A DNA stretch of 64,000 nucleotides, from the NCBI GenBank assembly GCA_002415855.1, contig DIAS01000011.1:73373-137372 (forward strand), in the 5' to 3' direction. The notes under the pieces are model-generated. The model was given only the letters and a program-made list of their open reading frames with translations, did not search any database and was not told the origin of the DNA. Origin of the DNA: Bacteroidales bacterium UBA5072 (lineage in GTDB: Bacteria; Bacteroidota; Bacteroidia; Bacteroidales; UBA10428). Shown piece by piece: positions 25,978-35,054 of the stretch; position 1 is the first letter of the stretch, and each line of letters begins with the position of its first letter. Position numbers and translations under genes: made by a program.

Positions 25978-28563
25978 ATGCCCAACATTATGAAATCGAT
26001 TCTTCGTGCCAATTCCGTTTATGTCATTGTCACCATCCTATGCATTGGCTGCGGTATTTTTCTGATCATCCGCAATAACAGGGATTTTACGGTTCATATT
26101 TTCCTGATTTCATTACTGGTATTTTTGCTGGTGTGGTTCCTTCTGGTCCGGGTCCGCCACATCTATCCGGAAAGCGCAGCAAAAGAAAAATATTCCGAAG
26201 ATATCCTGAACCAATATTTTACCTACAGCAATGACATGTTGTGTATTGCTGACCAAAGTGGCTATTTCAGGATGCTTAATCCGGAATGGGAAAAGACGCT
26301 GGGCTTTACCAAGGAGGAACTTATGAAAAAGCCCTACATCAGCTTTGTGCATCCGGATGATGTGGAGCCTACCATCCGGGCAGCCAATAACTTATCGGAA
26401 CAATCCAATGTACATGGATTCATAAACCGTTATCGTTGTAAAGACGGCTCCTACAAATGGCTTGAATGGCATTCGTACCCGAAAGACGACCTGATTTTTG
26501 CAGCGGTAAGGGACATCAGCGAACACAGAAGTATTGAAGAAGAACTGGCCAGAAATGAAAACAGGCTAAACAGCATCGTGAGCATCATGCAATATCCCAC
26601 CGGCAGTATCAAGGAACTCCTGGACTTTGCGCTGGAAGAAGCAATCAAATTAACACAAAGCAAAATCGGGTATATATACCATTACAACGAAGAACGTCGG
26701 CAGTTTACGCTCAACTCCTGGTCAAAAGATGTTATGGATGAATGCAGTGTCCAGAATCCGCAAACCACATACATGCTTGAAGAAACCGGACTCTGGGGCG
26801 AAGCCGTGCGGCAAAGGATCCCGGTTCTTGTCAATGATTACGCAGGTGAGAATCCTTATAAAAAAGGCTATCCCGAAGGACATTCGGTTCTGAATAACTT
26901 CCTGGCAATTCCGATCTTCAGCGGGGACAAGGTTGTTGCCACCATCGGTGTGGCCAACAAGCAAGCTGACTATAACAATACTGATATTCTTCAGCTTAAA
27001 TTGCTTATGGAAGCCACCTGGAAGGTCATCGAGGCCAAAAAGGCCACTGACGAACTGAGAACCTCGGAACAGATGTTATCAGACATTTATAACCTGAGTC
27101 CTTATATGGTAGGCATTGCCAGGCAATCCGACGGCAACATTCTTACGGCCAATCCTGCCACCACCCGTGTTACAGGATATACACCTGAGGAATACCTGAA
27201 CCGTTCCGCCTTTGAATTGAACTGGTGGGCAGATGAGGAGGACCTTAAAAAGATGTTACTTACCTTACAGGAGAAGGGAGAAATAATCAACCAGGAAATT
27301 AAATTCCGGTTAAAAAGCGGTGAGATCATCACCACATTGTCTTCGGCAAAGCACATATTCTATAACAATGAACCGTGTCTGATATTTGTAATTAGTGATA
27401 TCTCGGAGCTTAAAAAAGCTCAAAAACTTATAGCCGATGAACGCAATATATTGCGTGCTGTGGTGGACAATATCCCTGACATTGTGTATGTCAAGGATTC
27501 GGAATGCCGTTTTGTAATTACCAACCAGGCCCATTCCAGAATCCTCGGCAAATCAGTCGAAGATCTTATTGGCCATTCCGACAAAGAGTTACATCCGAAT
27601 GAACTTGCACAGGAGTTTCTTCAGGATGAACAAATGATTCTGCAAACCGGTATTCCGATCATTAACAAAGAAGAGACGATCTATGATTCTGCCGGCAACA
27701 AGGTGATTATACAAACCACAAAGTTACCCCTGCGTGATTCGACCGGATCGATATACGGAATTGTTGGTTCCGGCCATATTATTACGGAACAGAAAAAAGC
27801 AGAGGAAGAAATCCGCCAGCTGAACAGGGCTTTGGAAAAGAAGGTAGAGGAACGCACAGCAAAACTACACCAGGCCTATAAGGAACTTGAATCATTTTCC
27901 TACAGCATCTCACACGATCTGCGTTCTCCGTTGCGGCATGTGGATGGATTTGTCAGACTGATGATCGCAAACATCAATGCTCCGAACGAGGCTGTAAGAG
28001 ACTATTCAGAAAAATTGCTGACCGTTTTGAAAAGGATGGCCACGATGATTGATGATTTGCTGGCCTTCTCCCGGTTAGGACGCAAGGAACTTGTTTTGAG
28101 GGATATTAACCTGGACTCCCTCATCCGGGAAATTATTGATCAGTTAAAGCCGGATACAGGAATCCGGGACATTTCCTGGATAATCCATCCTCTTCCCCCG
28201 GTACGGGGAGATTACAGCTTATTGCGGCTGGCCTTTGAAAACCTGTTGTCCAATGCTATCAAATATACATCAGGCAAAAGCAAAGCCAAAATTGAAATCG
28301 GGACCCATACAGGCGTCGACAGTCAGGAAGAGATCTTCATCAAAGACAATGGGGCCGGATTTGATATGGCTTATGCAGGTAAACTGTTTGGCGTTTTTCA
28401 ACGGCTTCATTCCTCGCAGGAGTTTGAAGGCACCGGTATTGGCCTTGCCAACGTGAAGCAGATCATTACCAAACACAACGGGAGCATTCGTGCAGAAGGA
28501 ATCCCCAACGAAGGTGCCACTTTTTACATCACTCTTCCAGCCTGGCAAGAAGGCAAAGTATAA
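25978..28563 (+). CDS. Membrane hybrid-sensing histidine kinase (PAS-GAF-PAS-PAS-HisKA-HATPase)
   Basis: An 861-residue sensor kinase. Two transmembrane helices (about 13-30 and 36-55) leave almost no periplasmic loop, so sensing is probably cytoplasmic or in the membrane. They are followed by PAS (about 75-190), GAF (195-355), PAS (360-480), PAS (485-605), a short coiled coil, HisKA with phospho-acceptor His646 in SHDLRSPL, and HATPase_c with the N box NLLSNAIKY, GAGFDM and GTGIGLAN. There is no receiver domain, and no response regulator is adjacent. A TAAATTTA box ends 6 bp before the first ATG, so translation may be leaderless or begin at the ATG 12 bp later. Confidence 0.9.
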   Translation: MPNIMKSILRANSVYVIVTILCIGCGIFLIIRNNRDFTVHIFLISLLVFLLVWFLLVRVRHIYPESAAKEKYSEDILNQYFTYSNDMLCIADQSGYFRMLNPEWEKTLGFTKEELMKKPYISFVHPDDVEPTIRAANNLSEQSNVHGFINRYRCKDGSYKWLEWHSYPKDDLIFAAVRDISEHRSIEEELARNENRLNSIVSIMQYPTGSIKELLDFALEEAIKLTQSKIGYIYHYNEERRQFTLNSWSKDVMDECSVQNPQTTYMLEETGLWGEAVRQRIPVLVNDYAGENPYKKGYPEGHSVLNNFLAIPIFSGDKVVATIGVANKQADYNNTDILQLKLLMEATWKVIEAKKATDELRTSEQMLSDIYNLSPYMVGIARQSDGNILTANPATTRVTGYTPEEYLNRSAFELNWWADEEDLKKMLLTLQEKGEIINQEIKFRLKSGEIITTLSSAKHIFYNNEPCLIFVISDISELKKAQKLIADERNILRAVVDNIPDIVYVKDSECRFVITNQAHSRILGKSVEDLIGHSDKELHPNELAQEFLQDEQMILQTGIPIINKEETIYDSAGNKVIIQTTKLPLRDSTGSIYGIVGSGHIITEQKKAEEEIRQLNRALEKKVEERTAKLHQAYKELESFSYSISHDLRSPLRHVDGFVRLMIANINAPNEAVRDYSEKLLTVLKRMATMIDDLLAFSRLGRKELVLRDINLDSLIREIIDQLKPDTGIRDISWIIHPLPPVRGDYSLLRLAFENLLSNAIKYTSGKSKAKIEIGTHTGVDSQEEIFIKDNGAGFDMAYAGKLFGVFQRLHSSQEFEGTGIGLANVKQIITKHNGSIRAEGIPNEGATFYITLPAWQEGKV

Positions 28564-28632
28564 TATATCTCATTCCTGCATTGAAAATATTACAGTATTT
28601 TAACAGGCAAATTCATCATTGAAATCAGTCAC

Positions 28633-30327
28633 ATGAACCAACTTATTGAATGCGTCCCGAATTTCAGCGAGGGACGTGATATGCAGGTGATCGGGCAGAT
28701 TACCGCCGAAATCGCTAAGGTTGAAGGGGTGAAACTGCTGGATGTTGATCCAGGCAAAGCCACCAACCGTACCGTGGTTACTTTCGTGGGCCCCCCGGAA
28801 TCTGTCTGCGAGGCAGCCTTCAGGGCTGTAAAGAAGGCATCGGAACTCATTGATATGAGCAGGCACAAAGGGGCTCATCCACGTTTCGGGGCTACCGATG
28901 TGTGTCCCCTGGTTCCCGTGTCGGGCATCACCATGCCGGAAGTTGCTGAATACGCACGTGCGCTTGCCAAACGAATCGGGGAGGAATTGCATATACCGGT
29001 TTATTGTTATGAATTTGCAGCCCTGGAGGAAAAGCGGCGAAATCTGGCTAACTGCAGGCAGGGAGAGTATGAAGGGCTGGCTAAAAAAATGACAGCTACA
29101 GGATGGAAACCTGATTTCGGACCTTCCGCCTGGGACAGCCGGGTAGCGTTTACCGGGGCTACTGCCGTGGGAGCCCGCAATTTTCTGATCGCATACAATG
29201 TGAACCTGAACACAACTTCAACCCGCAGAGCCAATGCTGTGGCTTATGATATCAGAGAGAAGGGCCGGATCAAACGTGAAGGAGATCCTGTAACCGGGAA
29301 GATCGTCAGGGATGACGCCGGTGAACCGGTGTATGAACCGGGATTGCTCAGGGCGGTGAAGGCCATTGGCTGGTATATCGAAGAATATGGCATCGCCCAG
29401 ATCTCCATCAACCTCACTGACCTCTCTGTATCACCCCTGCATTTAGTTTTTGATACGGCCTGTGAACGTGCCGCTGCCAGGGGACTTCGTGTTACCGGTT
29501 CAGAGCTGGTAGGGGTGGTGCCGTTAAGTTCAATGCTCGAAGCCGGCAGGTATTTCCTGCACAAGCAAAATCGCTCGACAGGAATACCAGAAAAAGAAAT
29601 CATCAAAATTGCCGTGAAATCCCTTGGCCTGGATGACCTCGCTCCTTTTGATCCCGACAGGAAGATCATCGAATACCTGTTGGCAGACAAATCAGTCAAA
29701 ATGCTTACTGACATGAGTCTTTCCGATTTTGCGGGTGAAACAGCTTCTGAATCACCTGCACCGGGAGGCGGTTCCATATCAGCCTGCGTGGGTGCGCTGG
29801 GCGTATCACTGGGAACCATGGTGGCCAATCTGTCTTCGCACAAAGCCGGCTGGGACAGCCGGTGGAAAGAATTCTCCGATCAGGCCGAGTGGGGCATGGC
29901 CATCCAGAAAGAGTTACTGCACCTCATAGATGAGGACACCCGGGCTTTTAACCGTGTTATGGATGCCCTGGCATTACCAAAAGGCTCGGATGAGGAAAAG
30001 GTGAACCGGAGGAAGGCCATTGAAGCGGCCACACGGTATGCCACGGAGATTCCCCTTAAAGTGATGAAACGAGCCGGTGATGCATTTCCGCTGATCCGGT
30101 CCATGGCCGAGACCGGCAACCCCAACTCGGTTTCCGATGCCGGAGTTGGAGCCCTTTGCATTCGAAGCGCCGTGATGGGAGCCTTCCTCAACGTGAAGAT
30201 CAATGCAGCGGGCCTGGAGGACAAAGAATTTGCAGGCAAGGTGCTCGCAGAGGGAAGGGAAATTGAGGCTGCAGCTATAAAACAGGAGGAGGAGATCCTA
30301 CAGATAATCAACAGCAAAATCGGGTGA
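28633..30327 (+). CDS. ftcD: Bifunctional glutamate formimidoyltransferase / formimidoyl-THF cyclodeaminase
   Basis: The last steps of histidine breakdown: transfer of the formimino group from formiminoglutamate to tetrahydrofolate, giving glutamate, then release of ammonia. Residues 1-325 form the transferase, with catalytic His82 in GAHPRFGATD. Residues from about 345 form the cyclodeaminase (SPAPGGGSISA motif near 370), so the fusion is complete at 564 residues. It converges on hutI, with 61 bp between stops. Its presence indicates the folate branch of the Hut pathway rather than HutG/HutF. Confidence 0.96.
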   Translation: MNQLIECVPNFSEGRDMQVIGQITAEIAKVEGVKLLDVDPGKATNRTVVTFVGPPESVCEAAFRAVKKASELIDMSRHKGAHPRFGATDVCPLVPVSGITMPEVAEYARALAKRIGEELHIPVYCYEFAALEEKRRNLANCRQGEYEGLAKKMTATGWKPDFGPSAWDSRVAFTGATAVGARNFLIAYNVNLNTTSTRRANAVAYDIREKGRIKREGDPVTGKIVRDDAGEPVYEPGLLRAVKAIGWYIEEYGIAQISINLTDLSVSPLHLVFDTACERAAARGLRVTGSELVGVVPLSSMLEAGRYFLHKQNRSTGIPEKEIIKIAVKSLGLDDLAPFDPDRKIIEYLLADKSVKMLTDMSLSDFAGETASESPAPGGGSISACVGALGVSLGTMVANLSSHKAGWDSRWKEFSDQAEWGMAIQKELLHLIDEDTRAFNRVMDALALPKGSDEEKVNRRKAIEAATRYATEIPLKVMKRAGDAFPLIRSMAETGNPNSVSDAGVGALCIRSAVMGAFLNVKINAAGLEDKEFAGKVLAEGREIEAAAIKQEEEILQIINSKIG

Positions 30328-30388
30328 TTGGATATCCGTGTCCCCTGCTATTTCTCCCACTCTTTCACTTCCACAGCCGCACCCACAC

Positions 30389-31615
30389 TCATAACCTCTT
30401 CCCTCTTTTCCAAACAGCCACCGCTCCCATCCCTCCCTGGTTGTAAATTATCTCACGGTAATCCGAACATGGAAAGGCAACGAAGTCTGCCAGCATGCCG
30501 GCTCTCAGTATGCCCCTGTCATTCATTCCCAGCGTTGCAGCTGCCCTGCAGGTCAGGGCCGCCAGGGTTTCAGTCATGGTAAGCCTTTCATGCGCTCCCA
30601 GTATGCATGCCTGCATCAGCAAACTACCCATTGGTGCTGAACCCGGATTCCAGTCCGATGCTATAACCAGGGCAGCTCCTGCATCAAGCAGCTTGCGGGC
30701 AGGGGCAAAGTTAACACCCAAACCCAGTGAGGCACCGGGCAGTACTACTGCCATTACATCGCTTCCCGCTAAAATACGGATATCATTGTCTGAACTCGCT
30801 TCGAGATGATCGGCGCTTCGGGCGCCAATTTCAACCGCCAGCAAGGCTCCGCCCGGTTTAAACTGGTCGGCATGCACTACCACTTCGAAACCCAGTTCTT
30901 TTGCTGAAGACAGGTAATGAACTGCATCCTGCCGGTCGAATGCTCCCTCATCCACATAGATATCAACACGGCTGGTAAGTTTCTCTGCTTTTATCAGGGG
31001 CAAAAGCCCGCTGGTGATATAATCCAGGTATTCACCGGCAGACCCTTCAAAGTCCCTTGGTTTGATGTGGGCCGCCAGGCAGGTAGGAACAAGATCCGCC
31101 GGTGTGATCCCATTTGCATTTTGGATAGCCTTAAGCATCTTCCGCTCTGCATCAACATCCAATCCATAGCCGCTTTTAACTTCAATGGTGGTTGTGCCCT
31201 GCTGCAACATCCTGCTGGCTCGCCAGGCGGTTAACCTGGCCAGTTCAACCAGGCTTGCTTCGCGCGTTTTGGCCACTGTGCTCCAGATGCCTCCGCCATA
31301 CTGCGCTATTTCGAGGTAGGTTTTGCCCGACAGCCGCATGGCGTAGTCGCCGGCCCGTGAACCAGCCCAGCAGATGTGGGTATGAACATCAACCATACCG
31401 GGAATAAGCGTGAGTTCTTCATCAACCGGTTCCACAGCAGAGGTCAGACTCTTCAGTTCCCTGAATGGTCCCACAGCTTCGATCACATCACCATTGACCA
31501 GAATGCCGGCATGATCAATGATTTCGAGACGGTCGTCGGTGAGCGGACCTTTCAGTGGCAGGCTGTCCATGGTCACAATCTGGGCAAAGGGACCTATTAG
31601 TCTGATTTTGTTCAT
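30389..31615 (-). CDS. hutI: Imidazolonepropionase
   Basis: HutI hydrolyses imidazolone propionate to formiminoglutamate. The 408-residue amidohydrolase has the metal site DVHTHICWAGSR near residue 75, KSGYGLD, HADQFKPGG and ASDWNPGSAP, all typical of HutI. It lies downstream of hutU on the same strand, across a 79-bp spacer carrying a palindromic REP-like sequence. Confidence 0.96.
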   Translation of the reverse strand: MNKIRLIGPFAQIVTMDSLPLKGPLTDDRLEIIDHAGILVNGDVIEAVGPFRELKSLTSAVEPVDEELTLIPGMVDVHTHICWAGSRAGDYAMRLSGKTYLEIAQYGGGIWSTVAKTREASLVELARLTAWRASRMLQQGTTTIEVKSGYGLDVDAERKMLKAIQNANGITPADLVPTCLAAHIKPRDFEGSAGEYLDYITSGLLPLIKAEKLTSRVDIYVDEGAFDRQDAVHYLSSAKELGFEVVVHADQFKPGGALLAVEIGARSADHLEASSDNDIRILAGSDVMAVVLPGASLGLGVNFAPARKLLDAGAALVIASDWNPGSAPMGSLLMQACILGAHERLTMTETLAALTCRAAATLGMNDRGILRAGMLADFVAFPCSDYREIIYNQGGMGAVAVWKRGKRL

Positions 31616-31666
31616 TTTGTTTCTTATTTAATATCCTGCCACGACCCCGCTCAGCAGGACACACCC

Positions 31667-31692
31667 GTCATCCTGAGCACAGTCGAAGGATG
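31667..31692. repeat. REP-like palindrome between hutU and hutI
   Basis: GTCATCCTGAGCACAGTCGAAGGATG has CATCCT/AGGATG arms (31669-31674 and 31687-31692). It shares the TGAGC...AGTCGAAG core with the folded element at 22.2 kb. A second small inverted repeat (TCCTGC/GCAGGA) lies about 10 bp before it. The placement inside the hut operon suggests a neutral or mRNA-processing role. Confidence 0.55.
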
Positions 31693-31694
31693 TT

Positions 31695-33359
31695 TCATAA
31701 TGTAAATCTTTTCATGTTATCCAACGCCTCTTTATACCCTGCATCAGCATGCCTGTATATCCCCATGGCAGGATCGTTGTAAAGCACCCGTTTCAGGCAG
31801 TTTGCGGCTCGCTTGCTGCCGTCGGCCACAACCACCATGCCGGCATGTTGTGAATATCCTATGCCAACACCACCACCGTGGTGGAAGGACACCCAGGTGG
31901 CTCCGCCACTTGTGTTGGCCATCAGGTTCAGCAAAGGCCAGTCGGATATGGCATCGCTCCCGTCCTTCATACCTTCGGTTTCGCGGTAAGGTGAGGCCAC
32001 TGACCCGCAGTCGAGGTGGTCGCGGCCAATGACGATCGGAGCTTTCACCTTCCCTGATTTTACCAGGTCATTGAAGATCAATCCCGCCTTCTCCCTTTCA
32101 CCCATGCCCAGCCAGCAGATCCTGGCCGGCAGGCCCTGGCAGGAGATCTTTTTCTCCGCCTCCCTGAGCCACCTGATCAGGTGTGTGTTTTCAGGAAAGG
32201 CTTCGATCAGTGCATCATCTGTGATGAGGATGTCCTCGGGATCACCCGACAGGGCAACCCAGCGGAAAGGACCCTTGCCTTCACAGAAAAGCGGTCGGAT
32301 AAACTCCGGTACAAATCCCTGGTAGTCAAAAGCATTTTTCTCCCCTCCCTGGCGCGCAAATTCCCTGAGGTTATTACCATAATCAAATACCACACTCCCA
32401 CGCTTCTTCATTTCGAGCATCAATCCAACATGCCGGGCCATGCTGTGTAGCGACTTCTGCCGGTATGCCACAGGGTCATCCTTTCGCAATACAAGCGCTT
32501 CCTTCAGTGAGATACCAGCCGGCACATAGCCATTGAGCGGATCATGGGCCGATGTCTGATCGGTTAAGACATCAGGAACCAATCCGTCCTTTGAAAGCAT
32601 TTCCAGGACATCGCCAATGTTACCTACCAGGCCAACCGACAAGGCTTTACCATTTTCCCCTGCCCCCTGGATCAGGTTTTTAGCCTCTTCATAAGAAGTG
32701 GTCATTTTATCTATGTACTTTGTATGCAGACGTTTTTTTATTCGTTCCGGATCAACGTCAACGCCCAGGAAGATATAGCCGGCCATAGTAGCTGCCAGAG
32801 GCTGAGCCCCGCCCATGCCTCCCAACCCACCCGAAACCAGCAGCTTTCCTGCTGTTTTCCCGTTGAAATACTTGTTACCGCACTCGGCAAAGGTTTCATA
32901 GGTGCCCTGAAGTATACCCTGCGAGCCAATATAAATCCAACTCCCGGCAGTCATCTGGCCATACATGATCAGGCCGCGCTCCCTGAGTTTTTCAAAATTG
33001 TCCCAGTTGGCCCATGCCGGAACCAGGTTGCTGTTTGCAATCAATACACGCGGTGCCTCGGGATGGGAACGGATGAGGCCCACGGGCTTACCCGACTGTA
33101 TTAACAGACTCTGATCCTGACCCAGGGTGAGTAAGCAACGGATAATCTCCTTCAGGGCTTCGGGATTGCGTGCAGCCTGACCTGTCCCCCCATAAACGAT
33201 AAGCTCAGCAGGGTTTTCCGCTACTTCGGCACTGAGGTTATTCAGCAGCATACGAAGCGGTGCCTCGGTTTGCCAGCTGCGGGCATGTAAAACTGGTCCC
33301 ACAGGTGACTGGTAATGAGGATGCCGGGCGTATTTTTCAATAAATTCCGAAAAGTTCAT
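31695..33359 (-). CDS. hutU: Urocanate hydratase
   Basis: HutU adds water to urocanate using tightly bound NAD+ as electrophile. The 554-residue protein shows the N-terminal YGGTGQAARN, the NAD-binding GGLGGMGGAQPLA (about 180), LTDQTSAHDPLNGY (about 265) and WVALSGDPEDI. Its length matches the family. The gene starts inside the last 23 bp of hutH, indicating coupled translation. Confidence 0.97.
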   Translation of the reverse strand: MNFSEFIEKYARHPHYQSPVGPVLHARSWQTEAPLRMLLNNLSAEVAENPAELIVYGGTGQAARNPEALKEIIRCLLTLGQDQSLLIQSGKPVGLIRSHPEAPRVLIANSNLVPAWANWDNFEKLRERGLIMYGQMTAGSWIYIGSQGILQGTYETFAECGNKYFNGKTAGKLLVSGGLGGMGGAQPLAATMAGYIFLGVDVDPERIKKRLHTKYIDKMTTSYEEAKNLIQGAGENGKALSVGLVGNIGDVLEMLSKDGLVPDVLTDQTSAHDPLNGYVPAGISLKEALVLRKDDPVAYRQKSLHSMARHVGLMLEMKKRGSVVFDYGNNLREFARQGGEKNAFDYQGFVPEFIRPLFCEGKGPFRWVALSGDPEDILITDDALIEAFPENTHLIRWLREAEKKISCQGLPARICWLGMGEREKAGLIFNDLVKSGKVKAPIVIGRDHLDCGSVASPYRETEGMKDGSDAISDWPLLNLMANTSGGATWVSFHHGGGVGIGYSQHAGMVVVADGSKRAANCLKRVLYNDPAMGIYRHADAGYKEALDNMKRFTL

Positions 33360-34905
33360 GATTTTCGTTTTTAAAATCCAGTTGCAGGTCAGATGACATG
33401 GTTTCCGTTAAATCGTTCAGTTCGTTGTTCCTGACCATCGCTATGGCTGATTGGATATAATCACCCAGATAAACATCCCGGTCGATGTGCGGGATTACAC
33501 GTCGAACATGGGCATGACAGGAATCAACCAGAGGCCCTGATTTTAAGGGCTTTCGAAAATCGAAACCCTGTGATGCGCAGAAAAGCTCAATACCCTGAAT
33601 TTTTTCAAGATTCTCTGCTATTTGCAGGGCTTTCCGGGCACTTATGGATCCCATGCTCACATGGTCCTCCTGTCCCAGAGAAGTAGGAATACTGTCCGCA
33701 CTGGCCGGGTAGCAAAGCGATTTGTTCTCACTGACCAGGGCAGCCGTAGTATATTGGGGAATCATGAATCCGGAATTCAGACCGGTTTCCTTCATTAAAA
33801 GCTTGGGCAAACCTTCAATAGTATCCATAAGAGAAAGATAAATACGCCGGTCGGCAATGTTTCCAAGCTCTGCGACTGCCAGGCCAGCATAGTCAAGAGG
33901 CAGGGCCAGTGGCTGACCATGAAAGTTACCTCCGCTCAACGCTTTATCCTTGCTGAAAACTATCGGATTGTCGGTCACCGAGTTCAGCTCGATCGTCAGG
34001 AGTTGCTTCAGGTGCAGGAAGGCATTCCGGGAAGCTCCGTGCACCTGGGGTATGCACCGCAGTGAATAAGGATCCTGTACCCGGTGACAATTGCGATGTG
34101 ATTCCACAATCTCTGAATCTCTGGTAAGTTCGCGCATTCGCTTTGCAACATAACACGTGCCTTCATAAGGTCTGAGCTCATGAAGGGAAGCATCAAAGGC
34201 CTTGACAGATCCCAGCATGGCCTCCAGGTTCATGGCCGCGATGATATCGGCATGATCGAGACAATGCTGGAACCTTTCCAGAAATTTTACGGCATGGGCA
34301 GCTATGAACTGCGTACCGTTGATCAGCGCCAGTCCTTCTTTGGGACCGGGCTCAAGTGCGCTCAAACCACAAAGTGAAAATAGTTTTGCTGTTGGAATTG
34401 TTTCCCCTTTGTAATGAACTGTCCCATACCCGATAAGGGGAAGAAATAGGTGGGCCAGCGGCGCCAGGTCTCCGGAAGCACCTACCGATCCCTGAGAAGG
34501 AACGCATGGAATAGCATCGTTCTCAATGTGCCAGCATATCCTGTTCAGGGTTTCCATCGATATTCCGGAATAGCCCATGGCCAGTGAATGTACTTTGAGA
34601 ATCAGCATTAGCCTGCTGATCTCTTTGGGAATGCAATCGCCCACCCCGACGGCGTGACTGAGCAACAGGTTGTGCTGCAGTTTGCGCGTATCCTCATCCG
34701 ATATCAGGGTGGTGCATAAAGGCCCGAAACCTGTGTTGATACCGTAAACCGTTTTCCTCTCCGCAACAATGCTCTCCACATCGGTACGGTTTTTCCGGAT
34801 CCTGGCGGCAGCCTCCCCGACAATCTCTCCCGTGATCTTTCCGTTACAGATATCCAGGGCAATGCCGGGAGTCAGTCTGTTAATGCCGTAGCAAAATTTG
34901 CTCAT
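33337..34905 (-). CDS. hutH: Histidine ammonia-lyase
   Basis: HutH deaminates histidine to urocanate. From the ATG at 34905 the protein has 522 residues; Ala143-Ser144-Gly145 in GSVGASGDLAPL form the MIO electrophile, and Tyr54 in VYGINTGFG is the catalytic base, both one position from Pseudomonas HutH numbering. In-frame ATGs at 34929 and 34965 would add unconserved residues. First gene of hutH-hutU-hutI; the 149-bp divergent region to the GTPase gene holds AT-rich promoter-like sequence (TAACTTTA, TAAATTTA). No HutC or HutP-like regulator was seen. Confidence 0.96.
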   Translation of the reverse strand: MSKFCYGINRLTPGIALDICNGKITGEIVGEAAARIRKNRTDVESIVAERKTVYGINTGFGPLCTTLISDEDTRKLQHNLLLSHAVGVGDCIPKEISRLMLILKVHSLAMGYSGISMETLNRICWHIENDAIPCVPSQGSVGASGDLAPLAHLFLPLIGYGTVHYKGETIPTAKLFSLCGLSALEPGPKEGLALINGTQFIAAHAVKFLERFQHCLDHADIIAAMNLEAMLGSVKAFDASLHELRPYEGTCYVAKRMRELTRDSEIVESHRNCHRVQDPYSLRCIPQVHGASRNAFLHLKQLLTIELNSVTDNPIVFSKDKALSGGNFHGQPLALPLDYAGLAVAELGNIADRRIYLSLMDTIEGLPKLLMKETGLNSGFMIPQYTTAALVSENKSLCYPASADSIPTSLGQEDHVSMGSISARKALQIAENLEKIQGIELFCASQGFDFRKPLKSGPLVDSCHAHVRRVIPHIDRDVYLGDYIQSAIAMVRNNELNDLTETMSSDLQLDFKNENHELFGIY

Positions 34906-35054
34906 ATACTGTTTAAGTAAATTTAGCATAAAGTTATCAGAACCTATAGAAACACACACTGCCAAATATCATATTCCGACATGGCTAAAAATCACTAACT
35001 TTCCGACTGGTTTCGTGTTACTTTATCATTATTTTACTTATCAATATACTTTTT

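Noticed and set aside
29244..29843. 199-residue frame antisense to ftcD
   Set aside because: Ser/Pro/Arg-rich shadow translation typical of the complement of a coding region.
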